Assembly: GCA_944376685.1 (NCBI GenBank)
Contig: CALWDN010000007.1
Span: 1-43,285 of the forward strand
Direction of reading: 5' to 3'
Length of the DNA: 43,285 bases
Source of the DNA: an uncultured Mediterraneibacter sp.
Lineage (GTDB): Bacteria; Bacillota; Clostridia; Lachnospirales; Lachnospiraceae
The position numbers were made by a program, and so were the translations under genes. Below, piece by piece: positions 24,039 through 31,987 of the stretch; position 1 is the first letter of the stretch, and each line of letters begins with the position of its first letter. The notes beneath the pieces are model-generated. The model was not told the origin of the DNA. It did no database searches and saw only the letters and a program-made list of their open reading frames with translations.

Positions 24039-25898
24039 TCAGCGCCCTGAATACTGGAGCATCCAGAACGAATTCAATATATTGATGAGCATCACAGCCA
24101 TATCCGCGATGATCGCATTCTGCATCGTCACGAACCCGAAGAACGCCATAATGATCAGCAGCACTTTCATGCCGATCGCAAAAACCATATTCTGCCGGAC
24201 GGAACGGAGCGTCGCTTTGGCGATCCGGACCGCGCTGATGATCCTGGACGGTTCGTCCTCCATCAGTATGATGTCCGCCGCCTCCAGTGCGGCATCCGCG
24301 CCAAGTCCGCCCATGGCGATGCCGATGTCTGCCAGCGAGAGGACCGGCGCGTCATTGATGCCGTCCCCGACAAACGCCATTTTCTCCCCTTCCATCTGGT
24401 TCTCACGGAATTCTTCCAGAAGGCTTACTTTATCTTCCGGCATCAGTTCGTAATAAACACTTTCTATCCTCAGCCTGGAGGCAACTTCTTCGGCCACCTG
24501 CTCGTTGTCGCCGGTAAACATAACAGTCCCCATGCTTTTCCTTCTCATCCACCGCATCAGGCGGAAGGAATCCTCCCTTATGATGTCCGAGATCAGGATA
24601 TAGCCTGCATATTCCCCGTCCACTGCGATATAGACAACCGTGCCTGCGTCTTCTACCTGCTGATAGAAGATCCCCTCACGGTTCATCAGACGTGTATTCC
24701 CCACATAGACCTCTCTGCCGTCTACATGCGCACGCACGCCGTACCCGGGCTGTTCTTCAATGTCCGTCACCCGGGATCTGTCCGGCTCCCTGCCGTAAGC
24801 CTCACCCAGGGAAGTTGCTATGGGATGGTTGGAATATGATTCCGCAAGGGCCGCGATCTCGAGCAGCTCTTCTTCCTGCATCTTGTGCGGGACGATATCC
24901 CTTACGTGGAATACGCCTTCTGTCAGTGTTCCTGTTTTGTCAAAAACATATGTATCAACTTCCGTCAGTTCTTCAAGATAGGACGCGCCTTTGATCAGGA
25001 CTCCCTGTCTGGAGGCAGCGCCGATCCCGCCCAGGAACGCCATCGGGATAGAGACCATCAGGCCGCACGGGCAGGCCGCTACCAGGATGATCAGCCCCCG
25101 GTATATCCATTCGGATTTCGCCTCGATAAACATCATAGGCGGCAGGATTACGGTCAGGAGCGCGATCAGGATCACGATCGGCGTATAATACTTTGTAAAT
25201 TTATCGGCAAAATGAACGCTGTCCGCTTTGTTGTCATTGGCGTTTTCCACCATGCGCATGATCTTTGCCGCCGTGGAATCATTATACAGCCTGGTCACCC
25301 GGGCTTCCAGGACTCCGTTCAGGTTGATGCTCCCGCTGTACAGATGGTCGCCGACCCGCACTGCCCTGGGTTCTGATTCGCCGGTCAGGGCTTTCATATC
25401 GATCGTGCCGGTCCCCTGCGTCACGACACAGTCCACCGGGATCTTTTCCCCCGGCCGGAGCACGATCACCTGTCTGAGCTCCAGCTCCTGGGGCGGAACG
25501 ATCTTCTCCTTGTTCCCGACTTTCAGGTTGGCATATTCAGGCCGTATATCAATGAACTTTGCAATAGATTTCTTCGTTCTTCCGAGTGAAATCTCTTCTA
25601 CAAACTTGCCGACCTGGTAAAAGAGCATGGCCGCCACAGCTTCTTTATGCCGTTCAACAAAAAAAGCCCCCAGCGTGGCAATGATCATGAGCAGGTTCTC
25701 GTCTATGAACTGCCGTTTCAGCATCTTCTTTGCCTGCTCCAGATATGTCGTGGCCGACAGAACTGCATATGCAAGGAAAAACAACACCGTTTCCGCCGCT
25801 GCCGGCACCGTCCAGTAAGACGTCACCGACCACGCAATAATATAGAGCAGAACACCTGCTCCGATCTCAATCCCTTTTTTTCTCGCCTCTTCAGTCAT
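24039..25898 (-). CDS. Heavy-metal translocating P1B-type ATPase (Zn/Cd/Pb type likely)
   Basis: This 619-residue membrane pump exports heavy-metal cations with ATP. It has the membrane metal site CPC (276-278), phosphorylated D320 in DKTGTLTEG, the SNHPIA nucleotide motif, and GDGINDAPVLSLADIGIAMG. A lysine in the seventh membrane helix (GMKVLLIIMAFFG) and the aspartate of IADMAVMLINILN favour the Zn/Cd/Pb subgroup over copper. The usual N-terminal HMA or Cys-rich metal-binding domain is absent. Promoter at 25938-25966; the TPR lipoprotein follows after 9 nt. Confidence 0.92.
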   Translation of the reverse strand: MTEEARKKGIEIGAGVLLYIIAWSVTSYWTVPAAAETVLFFLAYAVLSATTYLEQAKKMLKRQFIDENLLMIIATLGAFFVERHKEAVAAMLFYQVGKFVEEISLGRTKKSIAKFIDIRPEYANLKVGNKEKIVPPQELELRQVIVLRPGEKIPVDCVVTQGTGTIDMKALTGESEPRAVRVGDHLYSGSINLNGVLEARVTRLYNDSTAAKIMRMVENANDNKADSVHFADKFTKYYTPIVILIALLTVILPPMMFIEAKSEWIYRGLIILVAACPCGLMVSIPMAFLGGIGAASRQGVLIKGASYLEELTEVDTYVFDKTGTLTEGVFHVRDIVPHKMQEEELLEIAALAESYSNHPIATSLGEAYGREPDRSRVTDIEEQPGYGVRAHVDGREVYVGNTRLMNREGIFYQQVEDAGTVVYIAVDGEYAGYILISDIIREDSFRLMRWMRRKSMGTVMFTGDNEQVAEEVASRLRIESVYYELMPEDKVSLLEEFRENQMEGEKMAFVGDGINDAPVLSLADIGIAMGGLGADAALEAADIILMEDEPSRIISAVRIAKATLRSVRQNMVFAIGMKVLLIIMAFFGFVTMQNAIIADMAVMLINILNSFWMLQYSGR

Positions 25899-25937
25899 TT
25901 TCCTATTCCTTCGGCTTTCTAAACTTTTTCCTTCCTA

Positions 25938-25966
25938 CAGTATAGCGAAAATATGCGGATGCATCA
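25938..25966 (-). promoter_or_regulatory. Promoter of the P1B-ATPase gene
   Basis: On the minus strand TTGATG (25961-25966), 17 nt, TATACT (25938-25943). I see no clear inverted-repeat operator of ArsR/CzrA type overlapping it. Confidence 0.65.
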
Positions 25967-26104
25967 ACATCTTTTAGCCATAGCAGGCGAATATTAAGAA
26001 AATTTTACAATTAATAACATTGATTACTGTATAATCATATGAACTTTTGTGCTACAATGGATAAAATTGATTTTATCGCTTTATTACTGAAAAGGAGGTG
26101 GCCT

Positions 26105-27223
26105 ATGGCGAAATCACGATGCCGTCTCTGCGGCGGGAAGCTGGCCGGCAGCCGCTGCACGTTCTGCGGCCTGGACAACACATGCTATGACCGCGACTAC
26201 ACGTACCAGAAAGCTTTATCCAGGCAGCGGCGTGTTGAACGCAAAGTCGAAAACCACACACCCGCACGTCCTGCACAGGCGGCTTCCGCACCGCCGCCCC
26301 GCAGCCCTCAGCCTTCCGCGCCCCGGAGCGCGCCGGCTGCCGCGCCGCGGCCGGCTTACAGACCGTCCTCTGTTCCCTCTCCGAAAAGGCGGAACGGGGC
26401 GGCAAAGATCTCTGTGATCATTATAATCATATTTATCTTCGTCTCTGTCCTTGCCAGCGCCCTGCCCGCACTGGAAGAAGCTGCCGGATCCCTGTTTTCC
26501 GCCAATACATACAGCAGCCTGTACTCTGACGGCTATGACTGGGATGATGATGACTGGGATCCCTATGGATTTGTCACAAGGGAGATCCCTGAAACAGGGG
26601 AAGCTTATGAAACCGTCATCGGACCCGGCATTTACCAGATAGGCATCCATATCCCGGAAGGCGTCTACCATGCGGAACTTCTGAGCGGTGAAGGAGGCGT
26701 AGACATCACGGACAATGAAAACAGCATCTATGACTACACCTATTTCGGCACAGAGGAAGAATATGATGAAGTCACCGGCCTGGACGACATCCGGCTGTAC
26801 AGCGGCGCAGAACTGAACATAGATTCAAGCATGCTTATCCGGCTCAGCACGGAGAACGCCCAGCCGCTGACAGAACAGCCATATGCAGCCGAAACGGACG
26901 GTACATACAGACTTCCCGAAGGGGAATACACCGCAGGGACTGACGGGCTTCCTGAAGGGATTTACGATATTTCCGTTGATACGGACCCGGATGAGCCCTA
27001 TGGATACGCAAACATCATCCTGCTCTACCCGGACGGCTCGAGCGAATACTTCTGGGCGGACTCACCGGAAAGCGCCGTATCCATTGACGGATATTCATCC
27101 GCAGGCGTTAAAAATGTCGTCATTCCTGACGGAACGGAAGTCAGCGTTGAATACGGTGATATTCTCCTGACTCCGGGACAGGGATGCTATAATGTGGATT
27201 ACGACAGCTACCCGCAGCAATAA
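26105..27223 (+). CDS. Zinc-ribbon membrane protein with acidic extracellular domain
   Basis: This 372-residue protein has an N-terminal zinc ribbon (C6, C9, C18, C21), a Pro/Ala/Ser-rich linker (about 52-94), one transmembrane segment (about 101-123), and a long acidic outer domain. The outer domain contains two related units built on GIYQIGIHIPEGVYHAEL and GLPEGIYDISVD, each followed by a beta-rich stretch. The zinc ribbon would lie in the cytoplasm. ATG 26105 follows AAAGGAGG by 6 nt. A TATAAT at 26030-26035 is a probable -10. It is followed 18 nt later by the NfeD gene, so it may belong to that membrane system; its role is unknown. Confidence 0.8.
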   Translation: MAKSRCRLCGGKLAGSRCTFCGLDNTCYDRDYTYQKALSRQRRVERKVENHTPARPAQAASAPPPRSPQPSAPRSAPAAAPRPAYRPSSVPSPKRRNGAAKISVIIIIIFIFVSVLASALPALEEAAGSLFSANTYSSLYSDGYDWDDDDWDPYGFVTREIPETGEAYETVIGPGIYQIGIHIPEGVYHAELLSGEGGVDITDNENSIYDYTYFGTEEEYDEVTGLDDIRLYSGAELNIDSSMLIRLSTENAQPLTEQPYAAETDGTYRLPEGEYTAGTDGLPEGIYDISVDTDPDEPYGYANIILLYPDGSSEYFWADSPESAVSIDGYSSAGVKNVVIPDGTEVSVEYGDILLTPGQGCYNVDYDSYPQQ

Positions 27224-27241
27224 ATCCGAAAGGAGAAATTC

Positions 27242-27718
27242 ATGAACGCAGACATTATCACACTTTCGCCGGATTCTCTCAATCTGATCTGGCTGCTCCT
27301 GTTCGTGGTCCTGCTGGTGATCGAACTTTTCACCGTGGGGCTTACAACAATCTGGTTTGCCGTTGGCGCGCTGGCCGCATTTCTGGCCGACTGCCTCGGC
27401 GCCGGGCTTCCGGTGCAGATCATGGTCTTCCTGGCAGTATCCTGCATCCTGCTCATCTTCACCCGCCCCTGGGCGGCAAAACACGTCAACCGCAGAAGAG
27501 TCAGGACAAATTATGAGAGCGAGATCGGCAAGATCATCCTCATCACTGAGAAAGTAGACAATCTGAACCAGACCGGAAAGAGCACGGTGGACGGTCAGGA
27601 ATGGACCGTGCGCTCCAAAAACGACTCGGACATCCTGGAACCCGGTACAAAAGCAAAAGTCGTCGATATCTCCGGCGTAAAACTGATCGTAGAAAAATAT
27701 AAGGAGGATTCTGTATGA
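27242..27718 (+). CDS. NfeD-like membrane protein
   Basis: This 158-residue protein has two or three N-terminal membrane segments (about 14-32, 33-52 and 57-75) and a C-terminal OB-fold ending in GTKAKVVDISGVKLIVEKY. NfeD proteins pair with SPFH/stomatin proteins and are thought to organise membrane microdomains. AAAGGAG precedes the ATG. Its stop overlaps the SPFH start as ATGA, so the two are translationally coupled. Confidence 0.88.
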   Translation: MNADIITLSPDSLNLIWLLLFVVLLVIELFTVGLTTIWFAVGALAAFLADCLGAGLPVQIMVFLAVSCILLIFTRPWAAKHVNRRRVRTNYESEIGKIILITEKVDNLNQTGKSTVDGQEWTVRSKNDSDILEPGTKAKVVDISGVKLIVEKYKEDSV

Positions 27719-28671
27719 ATTCAATAATCGTAAGCCTTGGAGGCATCATTTTCATTGTTATCTTAGTCATCCTCGTACTGATCCTGATCTCCTGTGTAAA
27801 GATCGTGCATCAGGCTCAGGCTGTTGTCGTCGAACGGCTCGGCGCATACCTGACCACCTGGAACACGGGGCTCCACTTCAAGATCCCGATCATTGACCGC
27901 GTGGCACGCAGGATCGACCTGAAAGAGCAGGTTGTCGATTTCCCGCCGCAGCCGGTCATCACGGAAGACAACGTAACCATGCAGATCGATACCGTCATCT
28001 TCTATCAGATCACGGACCCGAAAATGTTCTGCTACGGCGTGGCAAGCCCCATCATCGCCATCGAAAACCTGACGGCGACCACTCTCCGCAACATCATCGG
28101 CGACCTGGAGCTGGACCAGACCCTCACCTCCCGTGAGACGATCAACACGAAAATGCGGGCGGAACTGGACCGTGCGACCGACGCCTGGGGCATCAAGGTA
28201 AACCGGGTCGAACTCAAGAACATCATCCCGCCGACCGCGATCCGCGACGCGATGGAGAAACAGATGAAAGCAGAACGTGAGAGACGTGAAGCCATCCTCC
28301 GCGCAGAAGGCGAGAAAAAATCAACCGTCCTTGTTGCCGAAGGCCAGAAAGAATCCGTGATCCTCGAGGCGGAAGCGGCGAAACAGGCGGCGATCCTGAA
28401 AGCCGAGGCTGAAAAAGAGAAAATGATCAAAGAAGCGGAAGGTCAGGCAGAAGCGATCCTGAAAGTCCAGCAGGCAACCGCCGACGGCCTTAAATTCATC
28501 AAAGAGGCCGGCGCCGACCAGTCCGTCCTGACGCTCAAGAGCCTTGAAGCATTTGAGAAAGCAGCCGACGGAAAAGCCACCAAGATCATCATCCCTTCAG
28601 AGATCCAGGGAATCGCGGGGCTTGTAAAATCCATCACGGAAGTGGCGGAAGACAGCGAAAAGAAACAGTAA
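27715..28671 (+). CDS. SPFH/stomatin (Band 7) family protein, QmcA-like
   Basis: This 318-residue protein has one N-terminal membrane segment (about 5-27), then an SPFH domain (VVVERLGAYLTTWNTGLHF, QIDTVIFYQITDPKMF, GDLELDQTLTSRETIN), then a long Ala/Glu/Lys-rich coiled coil (about 175-265). Such proteins form large rings on the membrane that corral or protect other membrane proteins. The ATGA overlap with NfeD fits the conserved NfeD-SPFH pair. A strong terminator follows. Confidence 0.93.
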   Translation: MNSIIVSLGGIIFIVILVILVLILISCVKIVHQAQAVVVERLGAYLTTWNTGLHFKIPIIDRVARRIDLKEQVVDFPPQPVITEDNVTMQIDTVIFYQITDPKMFCYGVASPIIAIENLTATTLRNIIGDLELDQTLTSRETINTKMRAELDRATDAWGIKVNRVELKNIIPPTAIRDAMEKQMKAERERREAILRAEGEKKSTVLVAEGQKESVILEAEAAKQAAILKAEAEKEKMIKEAEGQAEAILKVQQATADGLKFIKEAGADQSVLTLKSLEAFEKAADGKATKIIIPSEIQGIAGLVKSITEVAEDSEKKQ

Positions 28672-28677
28672 CAACCA

Positions 28678-28714
28678 ACAGGGCCGCCTGCACAGTTCGT
28701 GCAGACGGCCCTGT
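28678..28714. terminator. Bidirectional terminator between SPFH and RelQ-like genes
   Basis: ACAGGGCCG (28678-28686) pairs with CGGCCCTGT (28706-28714), with an inner CTGCAC/GTGCAG helix. TTTTATT follows on the plus strand. It sits between convergent genes. Confidence 0.88.
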
Positions 28715-28715
28715 T

Positions 28716-29456
28716 TTATTGTGGATCATCCTGCAGCTTCAGCTGCTCTTTCCTGCTTCCGATCACATGATCCAGCACAGCATCCATATTGTCTCTGTTC
28801 TGCTGGTGCGCGATGCATTCCTGGATCGCCTCGTTGAGCGAGAGCATTTTCTCATCCAGTTCCGAAACCATTTTCGCGCATTCCCGCAGGTCGCGGCTTA
28901 TATATTCGGGCGCATTTCCCTCAAACTTATAATAGATCTTGTGCTCCAGGCTGGCCCAGAAATCCATGGCGATCGTGCGGATCTGGATCTCTACCTTCGT
29001 ATCCACCACACTGTCCGACAGGAAGATCGGAACCGATACCAGCATGTGATAACTCTTGTAGCCGCTCTCCTTCGGATTCTTGATATAATCCTTGATCGAG
29101 AGGACTTTCAGATCGCTCTGGTTGCCGATCATCTCCGCCAGCCTGTAGATATCTGACGTAAAGGAACAGATCAGCCGGACGCCTGCTATATCGTTGATAT
29201 AGCGTACCATATTTTCGATCGACGTCTCATATCCATAGCGTTTCAGCTTCTTGACGATGCTTTCAGGAGTCTTGATCCTTGTCTTGATATGTTCGATCGG
29301 ATTGTACTGATGTACATGCTGAAATTCATCGTTCAGAATCTCCAGCTTTGTACCAACTTCCTTCAAAGCTGCATTATAAAGAAATATAACTGTCTTCCAA
29401 CTGTCGACATCCTCGTAACTCTTCAGCGCAGCTTCAACTTCTTGTTTGCCTTTCAT
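28716..29456 (-). CDS. Small alarmone synthetase, RelQ/YjbM-like (GTP pyrophosphokinase)
   Basis: This protein of about 246 residues is a single RelA/SpoT synthetase domain that makes (p)ppGpp from ATP and GTP or GDP. Family motifs are IKTRIKTPESIVKKLKRYG, INDIAGVRLICSF, KESGYKSYHMLV, and VEIQIRTIAMDFWASLEHK. It lacks an HD hydrolase, TGS and ACT domains. The start is uncertain: ATG 29465 is directly after GGGGG, while ATG 29456 has better spacing (about 9 nt) and is preferred. Promoter at 29491-29519. Confidence 0.92.
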   Translation of the reverse strand: MKGKQEVEAALKSYEDVDSWKTVIFLYNAALKEVGTKLEILNDEFQHVHQYNPIEHIKTRIKTPESIVKKLKRYGYETSIENMVRYINDIAGVRLICSFTSDIYRLAEMIGNQSDLKVLSIKDYIKNPKESGYKSYHMLVSVPIFLSDSVVDTKVEIQIRTIAMDFWASLEHKIYYKFEGNAPEYISRDLRECAKMVSELDEKMLSLNEAIQECIAHQQNRDNMDAVLDHVIGSRKEQLKLQDDPQ

Positions 29457-29490
29457 CGCGGACATCCCCCATTGGTTATTTGCTTTTTCA

Positions 29491-29519
29491 AGTATACCAT
29501 ATTTTGTATTTAGTGTTAA
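29491..29519 (-). promoter_or_regulatory. Promoter of the small alarmone synthetase gene
   Basis: On the minus strand TTAACA (29514-29519), 17 nt, TATACT (29491-29496), with a TGG just before the -10 making it an extended -10. This is one of the strongest promoters in the window. Confidence 0.75.
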
Positions 29520-29579
29520 CCGAGTTCACTCTTTTTTAATGAAGATTTAAGATTGTCCGCTCCGCCTTTTAATGAGGAT

Positions 29580-30632
29580 CTAATCCAGTTTCATATCCCC
29601 GAAACGGATCCACTTCTTCTTTCTCATGAACTCTGAGATCAGAAGCGTCACGACCGCCGGAAGGATAAACTGGATGAGCAGGATCTTGACGAGCACGATC
29701 ATCTCCGGCTCCGTCTGCGTCATAACCTGCCAGGTCATCAGCGGCCCTACAAGCCCGGCCGTTCCCATGCCTGATCCGGTGGCGTTATTGGTCATATGGA
29801 AGACCATCGTTCCGACCGGCCCCAGGATCGCACTGGAGAGGATCGCCGGGATCCAGATCTGCGGATGGTGCACGATATTCGGCACCTGGAGCATGGACGT
29901 CCCAATGCCCTGGGAAAGAAGTCCCCCGATCTTGTTCTCCCGGAAGCTGGCCACCGCAAATCCGATCATATTGCAGCAGCAGCCGACCGTTGCCGCTCCC
30001 GCCGCCAGGCCGGACAGGTTCAGGATCACGCCCAGTGCAGCCGAGCTGATTGGCAGCGTCAGGATCATTCCCATCAGCACAGACACTACGATCCCCATGA
30101 CGAACGGCTGCTGCTCTGTTCCCCAGTTAATGAGCGAACCGAGCCATGCCATGAATGCCGAGATCGGCGGTCCCACCAGCAGGCCCACAACCGATCCGAC
30201 AGCAATGCATGCCAGCGGCGTCAGGATGATATCCAGCTTTGTCTTTCCGGAGACCAGAAGCCCGATTTCGATGGAAACATACGCCGCCACAAAAGCGCCC
30301 AGCGGTTCACCCGGTCCGGACAGCACAAGGGCGCCGTCAACCATGATCTCACCGGACATAATATCCCCGGCAAACGCGCCGATCAGTCCAACGACTGCCG
30401 CCGACACGATCACCAGATGCCCTGCATCCAGTTTGCGCGCTACACCCGCGCCGATGCCTGCGCCGGTGAGCCCTGCGGCAACCTTGCCCAGCGTAAAGAT
30501 CAGATCGCCGATATTCCCGCCGCAGTATGTCCCGATCTGCTGGATGATCGTACCGATGATCAGCGTTGCAAAAAGGCCTTGGGCCATACCCGTCAGGCCG
30601 TCAATAAATATCCTGTCCAGAAATTTCTTCAT
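29580..30632 (-). CDS. PTS EIIC-like membrane protein (PTS_EIIC_2 family)
   Basis: This 350-residue protein has about ten hydrophobic, glycine-rich segments and matches the stand-alone PTS EIIC_2 group: GLTGMAQGLFATLIIGTIIQ, GCCCNMIGFAVASFRENKIG, and LQVPNIVHHPQIWIPAIL. No EIIA or EIIB partner is visible, so phosphotransfer and substrate are unproven. ATG 30632 overlaps the HEPN gene stop as ATGA, meaning it is translated from the toxin-antitoxin transcript. GGAGGGGGAG lies upstream of the ATG. Confidence 0.88.
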   Translation of the reverse strand: MKKFLDRIFIDGLTGMAQGLFATLIIGTIIQQIGTYCGGNIGDLIFTLGKVAAGLTGAGIGAGVARKLDAGHLVIVSAAVVGLIGAFAGDIMSGEIMVDGALVLSGPGEPLGAFVAAYVSIEIGLLVSGKTKLDIILTPLACIAVGSVVGLLVGPPISAFMAWLGSLINWGTEQQPFVMGIVVSVLMGMILTLPISSAALGVILNLSGLAAGAATVGCCCNMIGFAVASFRENKIGGLLSQGIGTSMLQVPNIVHHPQIWIPAILSSAILGPVGTMVFHMTNNATGSGMGTAGLVGPLMTWQVMTQTEPEMIVLVKILLIQFILPAVVTLLISEFMRKKKWIRFGDMKLD

Positions 30633-31042
30633 TTGTTCTCCCCCTCCACTATGTGCTCTGCACATTTCCGGAACTCGTACAACAGATCTATATACTCATG
30701 AATGATCCTCTGACAATACTCTTTCACGATCACTCCGTCATAGTCATGCGACAGCTGATTGCGTACTTTCAGCATTTCCATCCATATATCATCGGAGATC
30801 AGCTTTGCCTTATACGCTGCCCGCAGCACCTCACGGGGCGAACCGGCTATAAAATCCGTGATCGCATAACACTGAACAAGAACATCTTTCATAACCTTCC
30901 AGGCAAGATCGAATGTAATGCTGAACTTTGCACTTGTTCCGCTTAAAACAAACGAATCCGACAGGTCGCGTTCTCTTGCTTCCGTCAGAGATTCCAGCGA
31001 ACGCGTAAACGATTCCCATCTTTTCTCAAATTTTGCGTCCAT
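30629..31042 (-). CDS. HEPN-domain toxin (HepT / HI0074-like nucleotidyltransferase-substrate protein)
   Basis: This 137-residue helical protein carries RNQLSHDY, i.e. R94-X4-H99-X-Y101, the RX4HXY motif of HEPN ribonuclease toxins. In the MntA-HepT system the tyrosine is AMPylated by the partner nucleotidyltransferase, which neutralises the toxin. Such a partner is encoded directly upstream and overlaps by 17 nt. GGAGG lies 12 nt before the ATG, inside the antitoxin gene. All motif residues are present, so the toxin looks intact. Confidence 0.9.
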   Translation of the reverse strand: MDAKFEKRWESFTRSLESLTEARERDLSDSFVLSGTSAKFSITFDLAWKVMKDVLVQCYAITDFIAGSPREVLRAAYKAKLISDDIWMEMLKVRNQLSHDYDGVIVKEYCQRIIHEYIDLLYEFRKCAEHIVEGENK

Positions 31043-31295
31043 ACTTTTTTATATCCTCCAGAATCAACTCATTTCCACATGTGTCCATATTGAGCAGATC
31101 GATCGTATACAGGGTCTGGATCCCGTCCACAGCATCCTGCAGCGAATCAAAATCATCAACCCCGGATACCGCTATATCTATGTCGCTTCGCTCAAGCGCC
31201 GTCCCCTTCGCCCGGGAACCGAACAGAATAATCTGTTCCGCATGATATTTCTCACAAAGCTCTTTTATGTCCTGCAAAACCATATCAACCGTCAT
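31026..31295 (-). CDS. MNT-domain nucleotidyltransferase antitoxin (MntA-like)
   Basis: This minimal nucleotidyltransferase of 89 residues has GSRAKG (26-31) and the metal-binding SDIDIA (D38 and D40), the polymerase-beta-type active site. It should AMPylate the HEPN partner. ATG 31295 is chosen: AGGGAGTG lies 8-14 nt upstream, and the predicted transcript start near 31321 would leave the ATG at 31316 only a few bases from the 5' end with AAAGGAG too close to use. It is the first gene of an MNT-HEPN-EIIC operon. Confidence 0.9.
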   Translation of the reverse strand: MTVDMVLQDIKELCEKYHAEQIILFGSRAKGTALERSDIDIAVSGVDDFDSLQDAVDGIQTLYTIDLLNMDTCGNELILEDIKKYGRKI

Positions 31296-31327
31296 AAAAT
31301 CCACACTCCCTGCCATACTCCTTTAAT

Positions 31328-31356
31328 AATATAACAGAAAGTATATTCCCGTACAA
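31328..31356 (-). promoter_or_regulatory. Promoter of the MNT-HEPN-EIIC operon
   Basis: On the minus strand TTGTAC (31351-31356), 17 nt, TATATT (31328-31333). No inverted repeat overlapping it stands out as an autoregulatory operator. Confidence 0.65.
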
Positions 31357-31441
31357 CCTTGCAAATACTGTTTTTTGAATGACTTTTCCGTTGTCCTGTG
31401 TTAAAATAGCATCTGTGACAGGATGAAAGGAGCCGTGAAAA

Positions 31442-31705
31442 ATGTTCCGTTTATGGGGAAAAGAATTTAAAGACAACCGGATGCTGAGAGATACCGTGAT
31501 CTGCGATGACACAGACGACACCCGCACACATAAGATCTTCAATGCGCTGGATCAGATCTGCTACGAATTCGACCTGAGCAAGCCGATCTGGCTGGACGTC
31601 ACCATCAATGAATTCAAACGCCACGCGAAGGCGCGGTTCTATCAGGACAGCTTTGTAGATTCCATTGATTTTGATTATCTGGAAATACAGGTGATAGAAG
31701 AATAG
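31442..31705 (+). CDS. Small conserved hypothetical protein
   Basis: This 87-residue acidic protein has no membrane segment or signal peptide. It reads MFRLWGKEFKDNRMLRDT, then CDDTDDTRTHKIFNALDQIC, KPIWLDVTINEFKRHAK and IDFDYLEIQVIEE. AAAGGAG lies 9 nt before the ATG and a terminator overlaps its stop codon, so it is a real monocistronic gene. It resembles small proteins of unknown function that I associate with Lachnospiraceae genomes, but I cannot assign a family. It is divergent from the MNT-HEPN operon. Confidence 0.8.
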   Translation: MFRLWGKEFKDNRMLRDTVICDDTDDTRTHKIFNALDQICYEFDLSKPIWLDVTINEFKRHAKARFYQDSFVDSIDFDYLEIQVIEE

Positions 31706-31732
31706 CGGCTATTATAAAACAGCTGCTTTTTA
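31704..31732 (+). terminator. Terminator of the small conserved gene
   Basis: AGCGGCT (31704-31710) pairs with AGCTGCT (31721-31727, one G-U) and is followed by TTTTTATC. The stem begins inside the stop codon at 31703-31705. Confidence 0.75.
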
Positions 31733-31772
31733 TCAGCTATATACATTTTAGTATCATTTTAGTCGCACTTTC

Positions 31773-31801
31773 TTGAATATCACATAGCAATATGTTATAT
31801 T
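31773..31801 (+). promoter_or_regulatory. Promoter of the candidate antitoxin RNA
   Basis: TTGAAT (31773-31778), 17 nt, TATATT (31796-31801), with a start expected near 31808-31811 at ACAGGGAAACC. The same ACAGGGAAACC follows the -10 of the opposing toxin promoter. Confidence 0.55.
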
Positions 31802-31807
31802 ATAGAT

Positions 31808-31898
31808 ACAGGGAAACCGGAAGCGGCCTACCTTTTATAATGATTTACCTAATTATTCAGGTCGTCACTATTGCAGTAGTGGCGGCCTATTTCTTTCC
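31808..31898 (+). ncRNA. Candidate type I antitoxin RNA convergent with the toxin gene
   Basis: An RNA of about 90 nt would start near GGGAAACC and end at the hairpin GTCGTCACTA/TAGTGGCGGC (31861-31870 with 31877-31886, loop TTGCAG), followed by CTATTTCTTTCC. The stem is stable only on this strand: its two G-U pairs become A-C mismatches on the other. It overlaps the 3' end of the toxin reading frame and its downstream message in antisense, as in Fst/TxpA-type loci. There is no reading frame with a ribosome site. Extent and role are inference. Confidence 0.5.
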
Positions 31899-31979
31899 CC
31901 TGAAGATCTCGTAACAGAGACCGACAAGGGCAACAATGAATATTAATATCTGGATCAGATCCGAATATGTAACGTTCAT
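31887..31979 (-). CDS. Small hydrophobic holin-like toxin peptide (candidate type I toxin)
   Basis: A 30-residue peptide, MNVTYSDLIQILIFI then VALVGLCYEIFRGKK, made of one membrane helix and a basic tail, as in the putative holin-like toxin and Fst/TxpA groups. AAGGAGGG (31988-31995) lies 8 nt before the ATG, an ideal site. It has its own promoter (32067-32094), a structured leader, and an RNA converging on its 3' end. It would act by inserting into the cytoplasmic membrane. Its short length makes homology weak, but start, ribosome site and layout agree. Confidence 0.7.
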   Translation of the reverse strand: MNVTYSDLIQILIFIVALVGLCYEIFRGKK

Positions 31980-31987
31980 CGGCATCG

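Noticed and set aside
29626..30705. Two overlapping plus-strand open frames over 300 codons
   Set aside because: Both are antisense to the PTS EIIC gene, which has membrane helices and family motifs.
31285..31542. Minus-strand 85-codon frame
   Set aside because: It overlaps the promoter of the MNT operon and the 5' end of the plus-strand small gene, and lacks a ribosome site.
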